Origin: Sipunculus nudus | Taxonomy: Eukaryota > Annelida > Sipuncula > Golfingiida > Sipunculidae | Direction: 5' to 3' | Length of the DNA: 64,000 bases | Assembly: GCA_026874595.1 (NCBI GenBank) | Contig: CM049307.1 | Span: forward strand, 80,640,643 to 80,704,642 | Part shown: piece by piece, positions 21,720 to 32,904 of the stretch | Numbering within the stretch: position 1 is the stretch's first letter | How the letters are laid out: every line of letters starts with the position of its first letter | Notes under the pieces: model-generated | What the model saw: only the letters and a program-made list of their open reading frames with translations | Database searches by the model: none | What the model was told of the DNA's origin: nothing | Position numbers and translations under genes: made by a program

Positions 21720-22290
21720 TAGCCTGATATAGAGAATGCAATTGCAAAGTACAGTAATTTAAAATAAATAGGGAGATTAATAGATGAACTGGCCTTTTAC
21801 ATATTTGGCTTGCCCCTGTTTTATTGGTTACATCATGTGTTGTCCGAGCTTATGAAAAGTTTTGTAATAAGTAGTAATAAACTAGTTTATTTTTATTTTT
21901 TAAAAAGCCGGCGGATCAGGGTGTCTGAAGTAATGCAGGTTGGAGCAGTCTGATTCTTTGGATTCTTGCAATTTGTAAAGGTCCACACTTGCAAATACGG
22001 TAAGGATGCTCGCATGACAAATATGTTGTACAGGAGAGTAACCACACCAAAACGTCTTTAGATTTAGCTCATCGAAAGCTATGGACAGGAGATACTGACT
22101 TCCAGTTATTTACCACAATCATTTTTACTATAAGATTTTTTATAACCGTTAATGATTATTTATTTATTGTTTTTAATTAAATGCAGTTATATAAAAATCA
22201 TGTTCCTGTCTCAGAGTTGTTTATATATTTTTCCATGGTAACGTACCCCCTAGCACACCAAACAAAATGCACATGTATCCCTTCCAACTG
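21720..22290. other. GST-1 3' flank
   Basis: Contains the AATAAA words for GST-1 (near 21763 and 21874). No further gene is seen before the exon-like segment at 22295. Confidence 0.5.
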
Positions 22291-22294
22291 CTAG

Positions 22295-22430
22295 TGCCCG
22301 TGATTGCCTGTATATCTTGAACGAACGAAAAAATGGAGTCGGGGATGGAGGTGATTACGTTGATTCCAGCAAGCCTGGGCCCGCTAAAGCTCCCTCAAAA
22401 ACCATGAAAGATCTGAGAAGTAAGTTCCAG
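22295..22430 (+). CDS. Exon-like segment of unknown gene
   Basis: After a pyrimidine-rich stretch and CTGCTAG, a frame opens reading ARDCLYILNERKNGVGDGGD and continues through KPGPAKAPSKTMKDLRSKFQ to CAG|GTATGT. An alternative donor, AA|GTAAGT, lies 11 bases earlier. The composition (Gly/Asp then Pro/Lys/Ala) is protein-like and unlike the flanks. I do not recognise the family and found no partner exon. The segment also reads open for some distance on the minus strand, so a transposon or pseudogene origin is possible. Confidence 0.3.
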
Positions 22431-22434
22431 GTAT

Positions 22435-24215
22435 GTTTTCATATGATGTATTGAGAAACTGAAGCGAAGTTTTTGATGTTTAGTTGTAGATGCCACTACA
22501 AACTAAGCACTAAGTTATTCAAGTCGCATTCTCAGGTTAGTTGCAGAACATCCCATACAAATTTGTTAACCTTGGAAAGGGTCTTGAATACCTTTGCGCT
22601 TGGCTTGGAGTTCCATCTGCATATCTCTTTTGCAGCCATTTCGGAATCGAAACTTAGCATTCATGATTCTTTGGATTTATATACCTCCAACTATCCCACA
22701 TAAGATCCCACGTCAAGGAATTGTAAAGAACGAAACCAACGAAAGTGAAATGGGTTAATTCTGCAAGCATTGACAGTTTTATGTGATCTATCTACAGGCC
22801 TGTAGGGCAGAACAACCTTTTAAGAGTTTTTAATTGTCTGTGTTAGTCTCTAAGGTAGTGAATTCACCAAATTGTTCAGATCACGATAATCAGGGTTCAG
22901 CGTGAGGGCATGCAATATCCCCTTCACATATTACGCTAAATCTGTGTTAACTCAGTTGAGACATAAATTGTTACTGATTGTTCAGTATGTTTGAAAATAT
23001 TGCCACTTGCCCTAAAAAAAATAAGAAATTTGCAGTCTAATTCGGCTCATGTTTAAAGCCTGGCAAGACTGGGAAGGCTTCGGAGGGTCTATCCTTGGGC
23101 GACCTAAGAGGGAACCACCATCTGTAAGGAGTGTTTAGGTAATTTGTATGGATCCCTCTATTAGTTTGCATAACGTTACCGTTTGTGTGCGTGTCAAACC
23201 AGATAGGTAACTCTCCCCGACAATCACTTGGACTCCATGAATAAAGGCTTAAAGTGTGGTTCTTTGTGGTTTAACTAAGCTTTAATACTGGAAACATACA
23301 CTAGCTTTACTACTGTACACTTGGTTACCATTTCAAAGACCTTTTGCTACCGCAAAAATAATAAAGTGGTCACAAATGTGATGTGATGGTTTTCTTTATC
23401 CTAATTGTTAAGAAAACATTATACCGCCACGTGAGATATGATCCGTGACTCTTCAGTCTTGATAGCCTGTACTTTTCACCGGCAAGGTTGAGCTCCCCAT
23501 TTGTCAAATGTCCTTGGTTATCAGTAGGGCTGAGCGATTTCATCGATATATCGGTATTTTTTTTAGTAAAAACAACGTTCTTGTTACAAATTAAGTTAAC
23601 TTAATGGGTCGAGATAAATAAGGGACTTAAATGAAGAAGCTCTACCGTGTTATTAGAAGTTGACTTGGATATTTTCAAGTAGGGCTGATATACCAGGGAC
23701 TTTGCATGTCTTCTCATTGACTTATTAATGTAAGAGAAATATTTTGATACGAAAAAAAAGAAAGAATTGCTGAGTAGGATATCCTATCAAAATCGTATTA
23801 TTTTACCTTCTTGAAAGATGAAAATCAAAATTTTTGATGCTGGTGGTTAAAATTGACGCGGGCGGTGCCCGAGAACCATACCTTTTTTGCCAAACTTTAT
23901 GTTATTAGCAGATGTAGATCCTTTCCCATTTTGCTGAAGTAATACTAGCATGTTCTGAGCATGTTTAAGAAGATGCCCAGAAAGATGAAACACAGGCCTG
24001 CGTCGCCTTGTCATTTATCTTTAAACTAAACTGTTTCTTTTTTAGTATGGCTCTAAATACAAAGTAATACCTGAAACAACAGTTTAAGGTTATCACAGCT
24101 GTGACATATATAAACAGGTTTTTTTTACAAATAACATGGGGCCTGAAAGTACAGTTCGATAAGTAATCTTATTGAAAAGTGGGCCTTCTTAAGAAGCTAT
24201 TGACCCCCTTTATAT
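22435..24215. other. Intergenic, no gene recognised
   Basis: AT-rich DNA. TAGGGCTGAGCGATTTCATC followed by GATATATCGG at 23527 resembles the end of a hAT-type MITE, and TAGGGCTGA occurs again at 23682, but no inverted partner was found. Confidence 0.4.

Positions 24216-24218
<3 letters not shown>

Positions 24219-24269
<51 letters not shown>
24219..24269. repeat. (TA)n microsatellite
   Basis: About 50 bp of pure TA repeats. Confidence 0.95.
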
Positions 24270-24272
<3 letters not shown>

Positions 24273-24299
24273 AGATCAATTCAGAAATTTTATACCATA

Positions 24300-24500
24300 A
24301 CCGGAAATCTGCATTCTAGGAGTGCAAGCCTCCGCATTTGGTTTGAATTCGCTTATTCGGCCCATTTCCCAAGGTTCGTTTGTTCGTGAATATTCCTGGA
24401 TGACGTTCTTGAATCCGGGTCATATGCCAATTCCACATAAAATCGAACAGATTCTTTCTTGGCTTATTCTCGAAAGTCTCATGATCGATTGAATTATGTT
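24300..24500 (-). repeat. Dispersed repeat family A, copy 3
   Basis: Shares TTTGAATTCGCTTATTCGGC, GAATCCGGGTCATATGCC, AACAGATTCTTTCTTGGC and TCTCATGA with the copies at 5925 and 13380, in the same order. Confidence 0.6.
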
Positions 24501-24655
24501 GTGAACACACGCACACACAAACTACTCACGAATACACACTCACATCCCCCCCACACACACACATATACACGGGGATGAACGCATACCCTCATCAAAGGGT
24601 ACAGGTAATGCACCCTTATAGATTATAACAAAAGCAGGGAATTTTGCTCTTGACC

Positions 24656-24740
24656 TACTATTGAGTTTGTCTTGGATATCACAGAAACAAACACAGGCCT
24701 TGACCAGATGTGCGTGATAAAGAAAACCAATAGCTCTTTG
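24656..24740 (-). pseudogene. Orphan copy of a GST-2-type promoter and noncoding first exon
   Basis: On the minus strand TCTTTATCACGCACATCTGG, CTGTGTTTGTTTCTGTGATA and AGACAAACTC align in order with TCTTTATCAGCCACATGTC, CTGTGTTTGTTTCTGTGGTA and CGCAAACTC of the GST-2 first exon (30969-31040). No GST coding exon follows within the next 3 kb on the minus strand. The copy therefore appears orphaned, the remnant of a lost duplicate. Confidence 0.6.
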
Positions 24741-25044
24741 TAATGCCGCCATGGAACGCTACACATACACAGATAATGGGGCAGATCAGAACTGAAAAAC
24801 AGTCAAGTCTCGTGTTAATGATGAACTGCGTTATTTATCTATACAGTACTCGTGATGTCCTATCCATCAATCACAAGAGGACAATCCAGGTCATTGTTCA
24901 ATGGCCGACTGAGTGGAATGTGTTCATGATATATTGCACGTATATTGACTAAACGACAAATGTTTCCCAAATTTGCTCTAAAAAATGTTCTCTAAACAGT
25001 CAGTACAACAGGAAATCAACATACTTTACACGATATCAGGTATT

Positions 25045-25049
25045 CTCTC

Positions 25050-25085
<36 letters not shown>

Positions 25086-25086
25086 C
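25045..25086. repeat. (CT)n microsatellite
   Basis: About 42 bp of CT repeats with one CC interruption. Confidence 0.95.
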
Positions 25087-25089
25087 ATA

Positions 25090-26190
25090 TAAAACGAACA
25101 TTTTATACATACAAAAGAATCAGAGAACAGAAGGGTAATCCACTAATTCAACAACATCTGTTTATTATAACATCATCTGACCCATATGTATTTTGCTGAA
25201 ACAAAATCCAAATAACAGCAAAGATCATAAAGACCAGTCAATTAAAGAACTTTAGATGAATATATAGTTTCACAAAGAGCTGGTAATCTTGTTTTACAAA
25301 TAGAAATATCACTTTGGGTCATCTAGTTATATTGCCACCCTTCTTGCAAGGTAATGAATTGCACGTGGCAAGCGTTTTGTGGAACATAGGGCTCATCTGA
25401 TGTAATACATTACAGCCCTACACTTCAGTAGTTCCGGATCCCCTTCGCTTTAACTGCTGTTTTGTTTGGTAAGTCTCGAGAGTACTTCATCACTGGGGCT
25501 GGAATAAGAATCATATCAATGAGAGCGGGGTGTCTCAGGTTATAAATCGCTGGCTTAAATAATGATCGGATGCTCAATGCGATACCATGCTCTCCTTTGT
25601 TGATAGCAATTCTTAGGTGTCAGACCTAGTGGTGAAACCTGGATAATCTTGCTATACAAAGTAGAGGTTTAAACGAAGGAGATAAAGAACTTCTGCAGTG
25701 TATAATTGCTGCGTCAGGTGTGCAGTGGTACAAAAAGAAAGTTTTTGTACATGTACCAGTACCTAAATTTACCCAACAAACTTTTAATCATAATTTACAT
25801 TTTTATCAGGTATGTCTATACAGGTAATTTTCTCTAGGTTTAAAATATTTGAGAATTTTTCGAGATTGATGCATCTGCACATCAGCTGATTTATGCCAAA
25901 TCATTTCCCTACTAGTATATCAATTGAAAAGGCTCCAGTTTAGAAAAAAAGCCTAACAGACTTTGTGCTTTGTACAACATCCCATTCAATTAAGCGTGCC
26001 CATATTGTCCAAAGTAAAGGGATGTTCGTTTGAGATCTCCAGAAAATCCCATCCATTTATAATTTACTTGTTTGCATGATTACATATGATACATGAATTG
26101 TCACAAAAGTTTCACTTTATTAAATTGTGTAATATTCCTATCAACTCTTATTAACATTAAATCCGCAAGTCTTTTTTTTTTTTTTTAAAC
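25090..26190. other. Intergenic region between convergent GST-1 and GST-2
   Basis: No coding segment or repeat family is recognised. It includes the likely 3' UTR and termination region of GST-2. Confidence 0.4.
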
Positions 26191-26201
26191 TCCCATTCCA
26201 C

Positions 26202-26399
26202 TTATGTTTTCTTGGCCACAATGACTTCGTACGGATGTGAACCGATGTGAGTCTTCTCTCGCCATTCGACGATCTTTGGGTGACTCTCTATTCTGCTGAT
26301 AAATGCTTCAAGTTTAGGTGTTTTTTCCATGTGTGTATTTATCTGCCAACCTTCAATCCACCTGATGATGTGGTGCACCGACAGATCAGCCCAGGTTAG
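26202..26399 (-). pseudogene. GST-2 coding exon 5 (terminal)
   Basis: Begins LTWADLSVHHIIRWIEGWQI, includes PKIVEWREKT and ends EVIVAKKT before TAA. The acceptor is GTTACAG. Confidence 0.9.
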
Positions 26400-26512
26400 C
26401 TGTAACGACGAGATTACATAAAGTATTCACGTGTCACGACGAGATTACATAAAGTATTCACGTGTCCAGCTTAGCTGCAGCGTCGAGATTATATAAAGAA
26501 TTCACGTGTCTG
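26400..26512. repeat. Short tandem duplication in GST-2 intron 4
   Basis: CGACGAGATTACATAAAGTA followed by TTCACGTGTC is present three times (two exact copies and one with TATATAAAGAATTC) next to the exon 5 acceptor. The spacing is about 33 bp, then about 46 bp. Confidence 0.8.
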
Positions 26513-27193
26513 TGAAAGGAGTGAGATGGGAAATCCCCATGCTTTAGCTTTGTTAGTATTATTTACGTAGTATCTTGGTATATCTATCTTTATATCTGCC
26601 CGAATATTATACATGGATTAGGTAAGGCTCGGAAAGCTGAGTGCATATTTGATCGAAATCTTCAACGAGACTTTCCATGATGGTGTTAACCATAAAAAAT
26701 ATACGAACGTTTGATTTTTCATTCAGTCTTTATTCCTGATTATTTGAGGAACGCAAAGTGACAACAAGGAATGAACCTTTACGGAACTGCCTATCCAAGT
26801 AAAGATTATAGTCTAGAGAATAATGACCCGAAAGGCACAGGAATTGGTCCGTTTGACACACTTTCGGTCTTGTATATGATCTCCCATTCTGGTAGAACTG
26901 AAGGGACAGAAGGTTCCTGCACATATATAGCAAGGTTGTTATTGAAGTAATCCCCTGTTTATTCATGCAAATAAAAACTGAATGCTTTAGAAAAGTTGTA
27001 TGAATATGAATTATTATGTCGTTTCCAAACCATTCACAATACTGACATTTTTTCACGTTATATTAAAGGGCTTATGAATTAACAAAGGAACAGTAAAGCA
27101 GGGAAAGCAGGGCTGAAAATATAAAATATGACCACGTTTTTAACTACAGTATATCCTCTTCTTCTGAGACGAACAACACCATATTGCACTCAC

Positions 27194-27304
27194 CTCATCA
27201 CCAACAAAGAAGCCATCCCCACCATTATTCTCCTTCAATATGGCTTCCATATTTGCCAACATCAAAGGAAGCTTTTCCTCTTCAAATTTCTTCTTCTTTT
27301 CTTC
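27194..27304 (-). pseudogene. GST-2 coding exon 4
   Basis: 111 nt, encoding EEEKLPLMLANMEAILKENN then GGDGFFVGDE. The donor is GAG|GTGAGT. The acceptor CCCAAAG lacks a good pyrimidine tract. Confidence 0.88.
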
Positions 27305-27618
27305 CTTTGGGATGATAAATTATAACAGTCTAAAATCGGATCATTAACAAAGCCTATTTTAATCATCTATCAATCGGAGAGGATTATATTGTTTTAATAT
27401 CAGCTGGAATAATACAAATATTATATAGAAATCTTAAATTGTCATAAGTATTTAAACCTTTTCAAAGTTTGAAAGGATGGACCTATTTCTTGATGAATTC
27501 TGGGAGCTTTCGCTGTTGTTAGTTTATTTAGGCATCATTTCTTAATAAAAATATATACGATTATAACTTTTATTATTCCTGTTCACCACAATGTATAAAC
27601 AGGTCACAAGCAGATTAC

Positions 27619-27728
27619 TTCGATTCCCAATTCCCCATGCATGACTCTTCTGGCCTTTTGAATGTCTTCGGCACAGTCAACAATCATGTCTGCCCGGAAC
27701 TCTTCCATAGGCGTCTTACCAGCATAAC
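27619..27728 (-). pseudogene. GST-2 coding exon 3
   Basis: 110 nt, nine shorter than its homologues. It encodes YAGKTPMEEFRADMIVDCAE, then a diverged end. The acceptor is TAAATCAG. Confidence 0.78.
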
Positions 27729-27947
27729 CTGATTTATAAACAGACATGACACATTCAGGGAATGCAGAAACTTCTTTTTGTTCTTCTTAAGTTTGCAAAT
27801 CCGTAGATGAACCATTGGCAGAATGATCTCGTTAAAATTCATTATGCAAGTCGGTCAAAAGGTTAATTATGATAATCAATATTTGTCTAAATACAAATAA
27901 TTTATTTCCGTATATTCCAACCGAAAGAACACATAAATGTGTCTAAC

Positions 27948-28040
27948 CAAACATTTTGGCAAGGTAACGGTTGATTGAATGACTCTGACACATCCTGACA
28001 CCGTCAACTTCAAGTACTGGAAACTATCCGAACGGAGCAA
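27948..28040 (-). pseudogene. GST-2 coding exon 2, contains TAG
   Basis: 93 nt. It reads IAPFG-stop-FPVLEVDGVRMCQSHSIN and on to YLAKMFG. The stop is at 28026-28024 and the acceptor is TTTTTCAG. Confidence 0.88.
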
Positions 28041-28370
28041 CTGAAAAAGACCATAAACCAAATTGTACGGGCCGAAACAACGGAAAGTACAGTATCATAT
28101 ATGTTGTGTAATTCTAACCTAAATGGGAAATGGTTACAACAAAAAATCGCCTATTAAGTCAATTTTTCAAGGACGCATGTCAACTACTTACTATATGTCC
28201 GCTTTATTGTGCCTATTTGTCATTTTATCATGTGTGTGTGTAACGGAACTAAATACCCAATTAAGTCCTTGGGACCAAATCTGAATATTATTTGTTATAT
28301 TTAATTTTCATGATCACAGATATCACTGTCAATGAGTGAGGATGTACCTGATGAGGTCGATTATGCTTAC

Positions 28371-28503
28371 TTGGTTTATACTTCTGTATGTCAGCTTTTT
28401 CGAATCGGACATCCTCGTATTCCTGTCCTCCCAAGAAGAAGAGTATGCGCGAGACCTCAGCGCGGGCTTTCAGGTTGAAGTAGATTAACTTGTAATGAAC
28501 CAT
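28371..28503 (-). pseudogene. GST-2 coding exon 1
   Basis: Encodes MVHYKLIYFNLKARAEVSRI and FFLGGQEYEDVRF to KYKP. The ATG directly follows an acceptor (ATTTCAG|C) and the donor is A|GTAAGC. Confidence 0.88.
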
Positions 28504-28509
28504 GCTGAA

Positions 28510-30430
28510 ATATCCACCAATATATCATTTTGATGGGCAGTCATTAGCCCTAGGGAAATGTATGGCACAAAACATACAAATAGAATACATTGATGAATAG
28601 GAACACTTTTTGATTTGTCAATCCAGTGTTTCATTATTCATATCAATTGCACGTGGTCGGTTCCTGGTTTCACTACTATAGGCTAAATGCTGGTCAGCTG
28701 CCTCGGGGGTAAGGTTAGTGTTAGCAGGGAGTTCATTTTTGTCAACTTATGATTTCTTCCAAGCACGGTTTTCGAGCTGTCCAAGAGCTGTCTGTCATTA
28801 ATTTATAACAAAGATTTGTATAAACATTTAACTGTACCAAAGGCAAATATGCTTTGTAGACAGAGGTGAATTCTTGTGTAATTTACTTTCATCAAAATTA
28901 AATACTTTTCATTCTCTTGTATTAAATTTAGTTAAATACATTTTAGACAATGATATTAACTTTGAATGAAAACAAAAATGTTTAAATATGTAATTTCTCA
29001 TCATAAGTAGATGATGTATCGTTCATAAATGCAGTGCGTTTTAAATGTTGCAGATTATTTCTGTTACTTTTGTTTCACTTGTACATGTCACTTTTACATT
29101 GGGAATAATTGGAGAATATCTACATTTGCGTTTCAAACTCTCATTTTTTTTTTCAATTTTATCATTGTATGAATTTAGTTATTAGTTCTTTTCAGATTGG
29201 AAACATGAATAAAATTTGTGTAATATTGCAACACGTTTTCTATATGGCTGTGTTTGGGTAAGGTGGAAACTGCATGTCACAGAGACCCAGCAAATCTTAA
29301 GTTATTTTAAAGCTAGCATGCAATGTGTCGTCGGCAGTTATTCCTTTCTTAACTTCAACCTGGTCATGATTTTTAGTCTGAACAGTTAATACAATAATGT
29401 ATTTTATGCAGATAGATTTCTTCCGTATCTATATGATTTATCGGTTATGTGCAACTTGACATTGGCATGAAGAAGTTACCAAATAGTCTAGGCAGAATAT
29501 CAGAAAAAGTGCATTTTTGAAATACTGAACTTAATCGTGTTAATCCATGGCATACAGTCTATTCGGGGACAATGAAAGGCGCTGAAATCAGTTGTATGCC
29601 CAGCTGGTAAATGGACTAAAATGCTACAAAATTGATGGTTTCAATGGCAACCTGTATTAATAATCCAGTTATAATGATGTTTAAATTAATGGCTATAACT
29701 TTGTTGATTTCAAACATGGAATATTGAAATAAACACTAAAATGTATCAAACTAAACATTTTTTCTGCATGGCAGTTTTGTGACATTGCATAATGTACATT
29801 TTATGCTGTATTCAAATATATGTATATTGTATGGTACAATTTAGCACTTCTTTTTCCTGAAACATATCTTTAAATCCCTCCTTTCTTCAAAATATAACTA
29901 ATTCAGCTTACCATTTATTCTGGTAAAAGTACACATTACTTGAGAAACAAACCTATGGTTGATTCTAACTTTCTTTTAATATTTGTATACTTATGAAAAT
30001 TCATGAATAACACCATTACAAGTTAGATGTCCTCAAAGAAAGCCCTTGACCTACCCACAAGTGAACAATACCTTTACGATATTCCTCACAATGTACCATT
30101 TTTTTTACATATTGATCCAAAATCCAACAAATTATCTTATGGATTTTTTTATTAAGATTGCCATCTTTGTATTAATTTGGATACTTTAACAAAAAAAAAT
30201 AGAACGTCAATTATAATCAGTTTGAATGTAATGTTTGTAGATGTTTTAAAAAATAGTTACTTGCAAGTGTCGCCGGCTGTATATCTTTATGCTGTCCTAA
30301 GTTACTAAAACGTTTCTCTTTAATGATTTCCTGAACGCTGAGTGTTACCAGGAATAATTAGGCTCACGAATTCTTATACAAAATCCGTCCTCATAGAATA
30401 TATTTATGCAAAATATGTTGTCGCCTGAAC
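28510..30430. other. Probable 5' UTR intron of GST-2
   Basis: Lies between the candidate first-exon donor (30968) and the acceptor before the ATG. It is strongly AT-rich without a recognisable exon or repeat family, apart from the SINE that follows. Confidence 0.45.
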
Positions 30431-30440
30431 AACATAACCT

Positions 30441-30835
30441 TTGTGGAGATTACCGCCTCCATTTGTTAATGCTAACTCGACTATACGTTTATGTACATCT
30501 GCAGAAATCCTTTCCAGTTTCGGACTACGTGACAGGGCAGTATCACACGCTTCCTCTCCTTTGATATCCTGCGTAACAAGGCCCGGTGACTACTGCACCT
30601 GCGGGCCCTGGGTGCGTAGTCGTCCACATTGCTGGGTCATACCACCGAGGAACCCCCAAAAGGCGCACTTGCTTGCGAGTGAAACACGGCCTTTGGGCAC
30701 AGCCTTCCCATTAAGCCTGGGAGGGGCCGACCGTGAAAAAATCTCACCACCTCGGCTGAGATTTGAACCCACGATCTCCCGGCTTTGCGTCCTATGCTCT
30801 ACCCCTGAACCACAGAAGCCGGTAACACCGTTAAA
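30441..30835 (-). mobile_element. tRNA-derived SINE, copy 3
   Basis: Minus-strand copy of the element at 3111 and 41812. The tRNA-like head (CGGCTTCTGTGGTTCAGGGG) is at 30822-30780, followed by the shared body and a tail with ATTAACAAATGGAGGCGGTA. ATAACCT at 30434 and 30836 may be the target duplication. Long open frames across it are chance frames through the SINE body. It lies in the presumed GST-2 5' intron. Confidence 0.85.
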
Positions 30836-30968
30836 ATAACCTCTTTTGGAATGGTAACTTCTGTTCAATATCAACGAGGCGTAGCATTATGATATGGCTA
30901 TCTCGCTGTAAACTATGTACAGAAAATCACATATCAATGCAGATTGAGATAATTTTAGCTAAGCTTAC

Positions 30969-31060
30969 CTTTGCTCAGACGAGTTTGCGATACCACAGAA
31001 ACAAACACAGAGACGCTCTGACATGTGGCTGATAAAGATACGTTAGCTATATTTATCGAA
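30969..31060 (-). promoter_or_regulatory. Candidate promoter and noncoding first exon of GST-2
   Basis: On the minus strand ATAAATATAGC (31056-31046) is TATA-like. About 30 bases downstream a segment begins that ends in GAGCAAAG|GTAAGC, a good donor at 30969/30968. A diverged copy of this block at 24656-24740 shows it duplicated as a unit, and it fits the need for a noncoding exon before the GST-2 ATG acceptor. Confidence 0.5.
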
Positions 31061-31349
31061 GCCGCTTAACGTAAGGTTCAGTGACCAAGTAGAGATAAGT
31101 AGATAAGAGCTGCAAATCACGCAGATTTCTTTTACGATCAATTCGTGCAGTTATCTTGAACTCTTCGATGTGCCATACATCATCTGCAAAAGGACAGTTT
31201 TATTGATTTCCCTGGAGAACTATATTTGAAACTAGAATGTTGGTTTTTGCAAAGGGAAAACAGATATATGTCTCCCCTCCCTTTGGGCCTCCAAGTTCCA
31301 AATTTGAAGAAACAAATATGAATAATTCAAAAGTTTAGGGTTCACGAAA

Positions 31350-31890
31350 ATTCCAGATTTCTGATGATTTGACCTTGATAATATCACCAATTTTTGAACA
31401 CATCTGAGATTTTGGTAAAAACATTTCACGTATCAAATTTCACCAAAACAATTGAGTGGTTGAAAAGTTATAGCCTTAACAAAATATTTTTTTTGATGAC
31501 CTGACCTCCTTGAAGATGAAGGTCAAGGTTACCGGTTTCCTTACACTTCTGAGAATTTGGTTGAAACATCTTACGTATGAAATGTCATGAAAATATATGG
31601 AGTGTTTAAAAAAATAAAGTGTTAATAAAATATTTCTATTTCTGCTGATTAGAACTTTAAGATTAACGTCAGAGGTCATCGGTTACCAAAGACCACGATA
31701 CTTTAGTATTAATATTTCATGAGTCAAATTTCATAAAATAATGACCGGTTCAACATTTATAGCGTTCACAAATAATGTGACCTTGAACATGAAGGTCATG
31801 GTAACCAGTTTCCATCAAGTTCGAGGACTTGGGTTGAAACAACTTGTGTGTCAAATTTGAGAAAAGAATATGCAATGCCTCAGAGTTACC
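31350..31890. repeat. Degenerate ~145-bp tandem repeat with GACCTTGA...AAGGTCA words
   Basis: About four diverged units share AAGATGAAGGTCAAGGTTAC-like, TGAGAATTTGGTTGAAACAT-like and CGTATCAAATTTCA-like phrases. It is non-coding; the short minus frames at 31232-31679 come from the repeat. Confidence 0.55.
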
Positions 31891-32039
31891 ACATTCACAA
31901 GAAACAGTATTTAAAGTATTTTGTTGAATTTTGTAGAAACATTTTTTCCGCTATGCTTCAAGTCTAGTCAATTTAATCGGGAACTGACTGGTCTCAGTTT
32001 TCCTTACGTGGTATCATGGACGCATTGTCAGCCTGTATA

Positions 32040-32510
32040 CATTGAGCTGAAAAATTACCTACAGCGTTGAAAAATCGAGAGACGAAGTCCACTACACCAA
32101 CCACGTGCCCATTTCCATATATCCAGTTTATGTGACATGATTTGGTCAACAGTTGTCTCTAAACATGCATAATTATGGTGATAATGCCATCCGTCCGGCA
32201 TTGGTAAATTACTTGTGAATATTGTTCCAAACACATTTTGCTCAGGGAAAAATATTGGGCCGATCCCGGATTCCAGCCCATGTTTGTGGCTCACATGTCT
32301 GGCGTTCCAACCGTTTCGCTTTCTAGCGAGACAGTTCGGTCCGTGTTTATGTGCAACCCGTAACAAGATCAATAGGGCTTCTGGAGAATATACAAGTTCT
32401 ATGTTAGATTTACAAGCTGAAAAAAGAATAGCTTTAAAGCTGGCGGCGTGTCAGGTGTGTCAGTATCACATAATGTCCTTAACATCGGTGTAGTGAACCC
32501 TCCCGAAGTA
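32040..32510. other. Unidentified repeat-like block with open frames on both strands
   Basis: The minus frame 32372-32055 (105 codons, includes GWNARHVSHKHG and ARGWCSGLRL) and the plus frame 32215-32493 overlap. Neither matches a family I know. GC content is higher than the surroundings, so it is likely a dispersed element fragment. Confidence 0.3.
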
Positions 32511-32724
32511 CAAGCAACACTCCGTTGTGTTATGGTAATCTTTTTTTTTTTTGTTTAGATGAAACCTAACTTGCTCGTTTGGTGTCGCTACTGTCTTTGA
32601 ATGGTACATTAGGATTATTTTAAGGTTAATTTAAATCTATTTCTGCATGTCATTGTAGGAACTGTATATTTTTTTTGCGGGGAAGACGTAACATGCGTGA
32701 GATATAGGACTAAAATTCATCTGA

Positions 32725-32900
32725 GCTATATAGCGATCACTCTTCCGTTGTCCGTCCATCCGTTCGTCCATTAACAGGGCCCAAATCGTAACCGCTGGAT
32801 CTAGGCACTTCCCACTGAAGATCCATAAAAAAGCCTGAAAAAATTAGGTCACTGCGATCTATATCTTTCGAGCTATGGGGCTCGAAAGTACCCCCAGAGT
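32725..32900 (+). repeat. TCCGTCCG-type dispersed repeat, copy 2
   Basis: GTTGTCCGTCCATCCGTTCG, AAATCGTAACCGCTGGATCT, GATCCATAAAAAA and GAGCTATGGGGCTCGAAA match the order of phrases in the copy at 61090-61310. Confidence 0.6.
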
Positions 32901-32904
32901 AATT

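Larger units (their letters stand above)
26202..28503 (-). pseudogene. GST-2: sigma-class GST gene with a premature stop in exon 2
   Basis: Coding exons on the minus strand are 28503-28371, 28040-27948, 27728-27619, 27304-27194 and 26399-26202, with the same phases as GST-1. Without the stop, 214 residues would be read. Tyr8 (YKLIYFN), Arg14, CQSHSINRYLA, NNGGDGFFVGDE and LTWADLSVHH are all present. At 28026-28024, codon 50 is TAG where GST-1 and GST-3 have CAA/CAG (Gln). Exon 3 is three codons shorter than in the other copies, its last part (AEDIQKARRVMHGE) is unlike them, and its donor (GAA|GTAATC) is non-consensus; exon 2 uses G|GTTAGA. All remaining exons keep frame and conserved residues. 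The loss is therefore recent, allelic or a base-calling error. If the stop is real, the product would be a useless 49-residue fragment. Confidence 0.88.

Noticed and set aside
30441-30874. Long overlapping frames on both strands near 30.6 kb
   Set aside because: They fall inside a SINE copy shared with 3111 and 41812; copies differ by frame-breaking changes.
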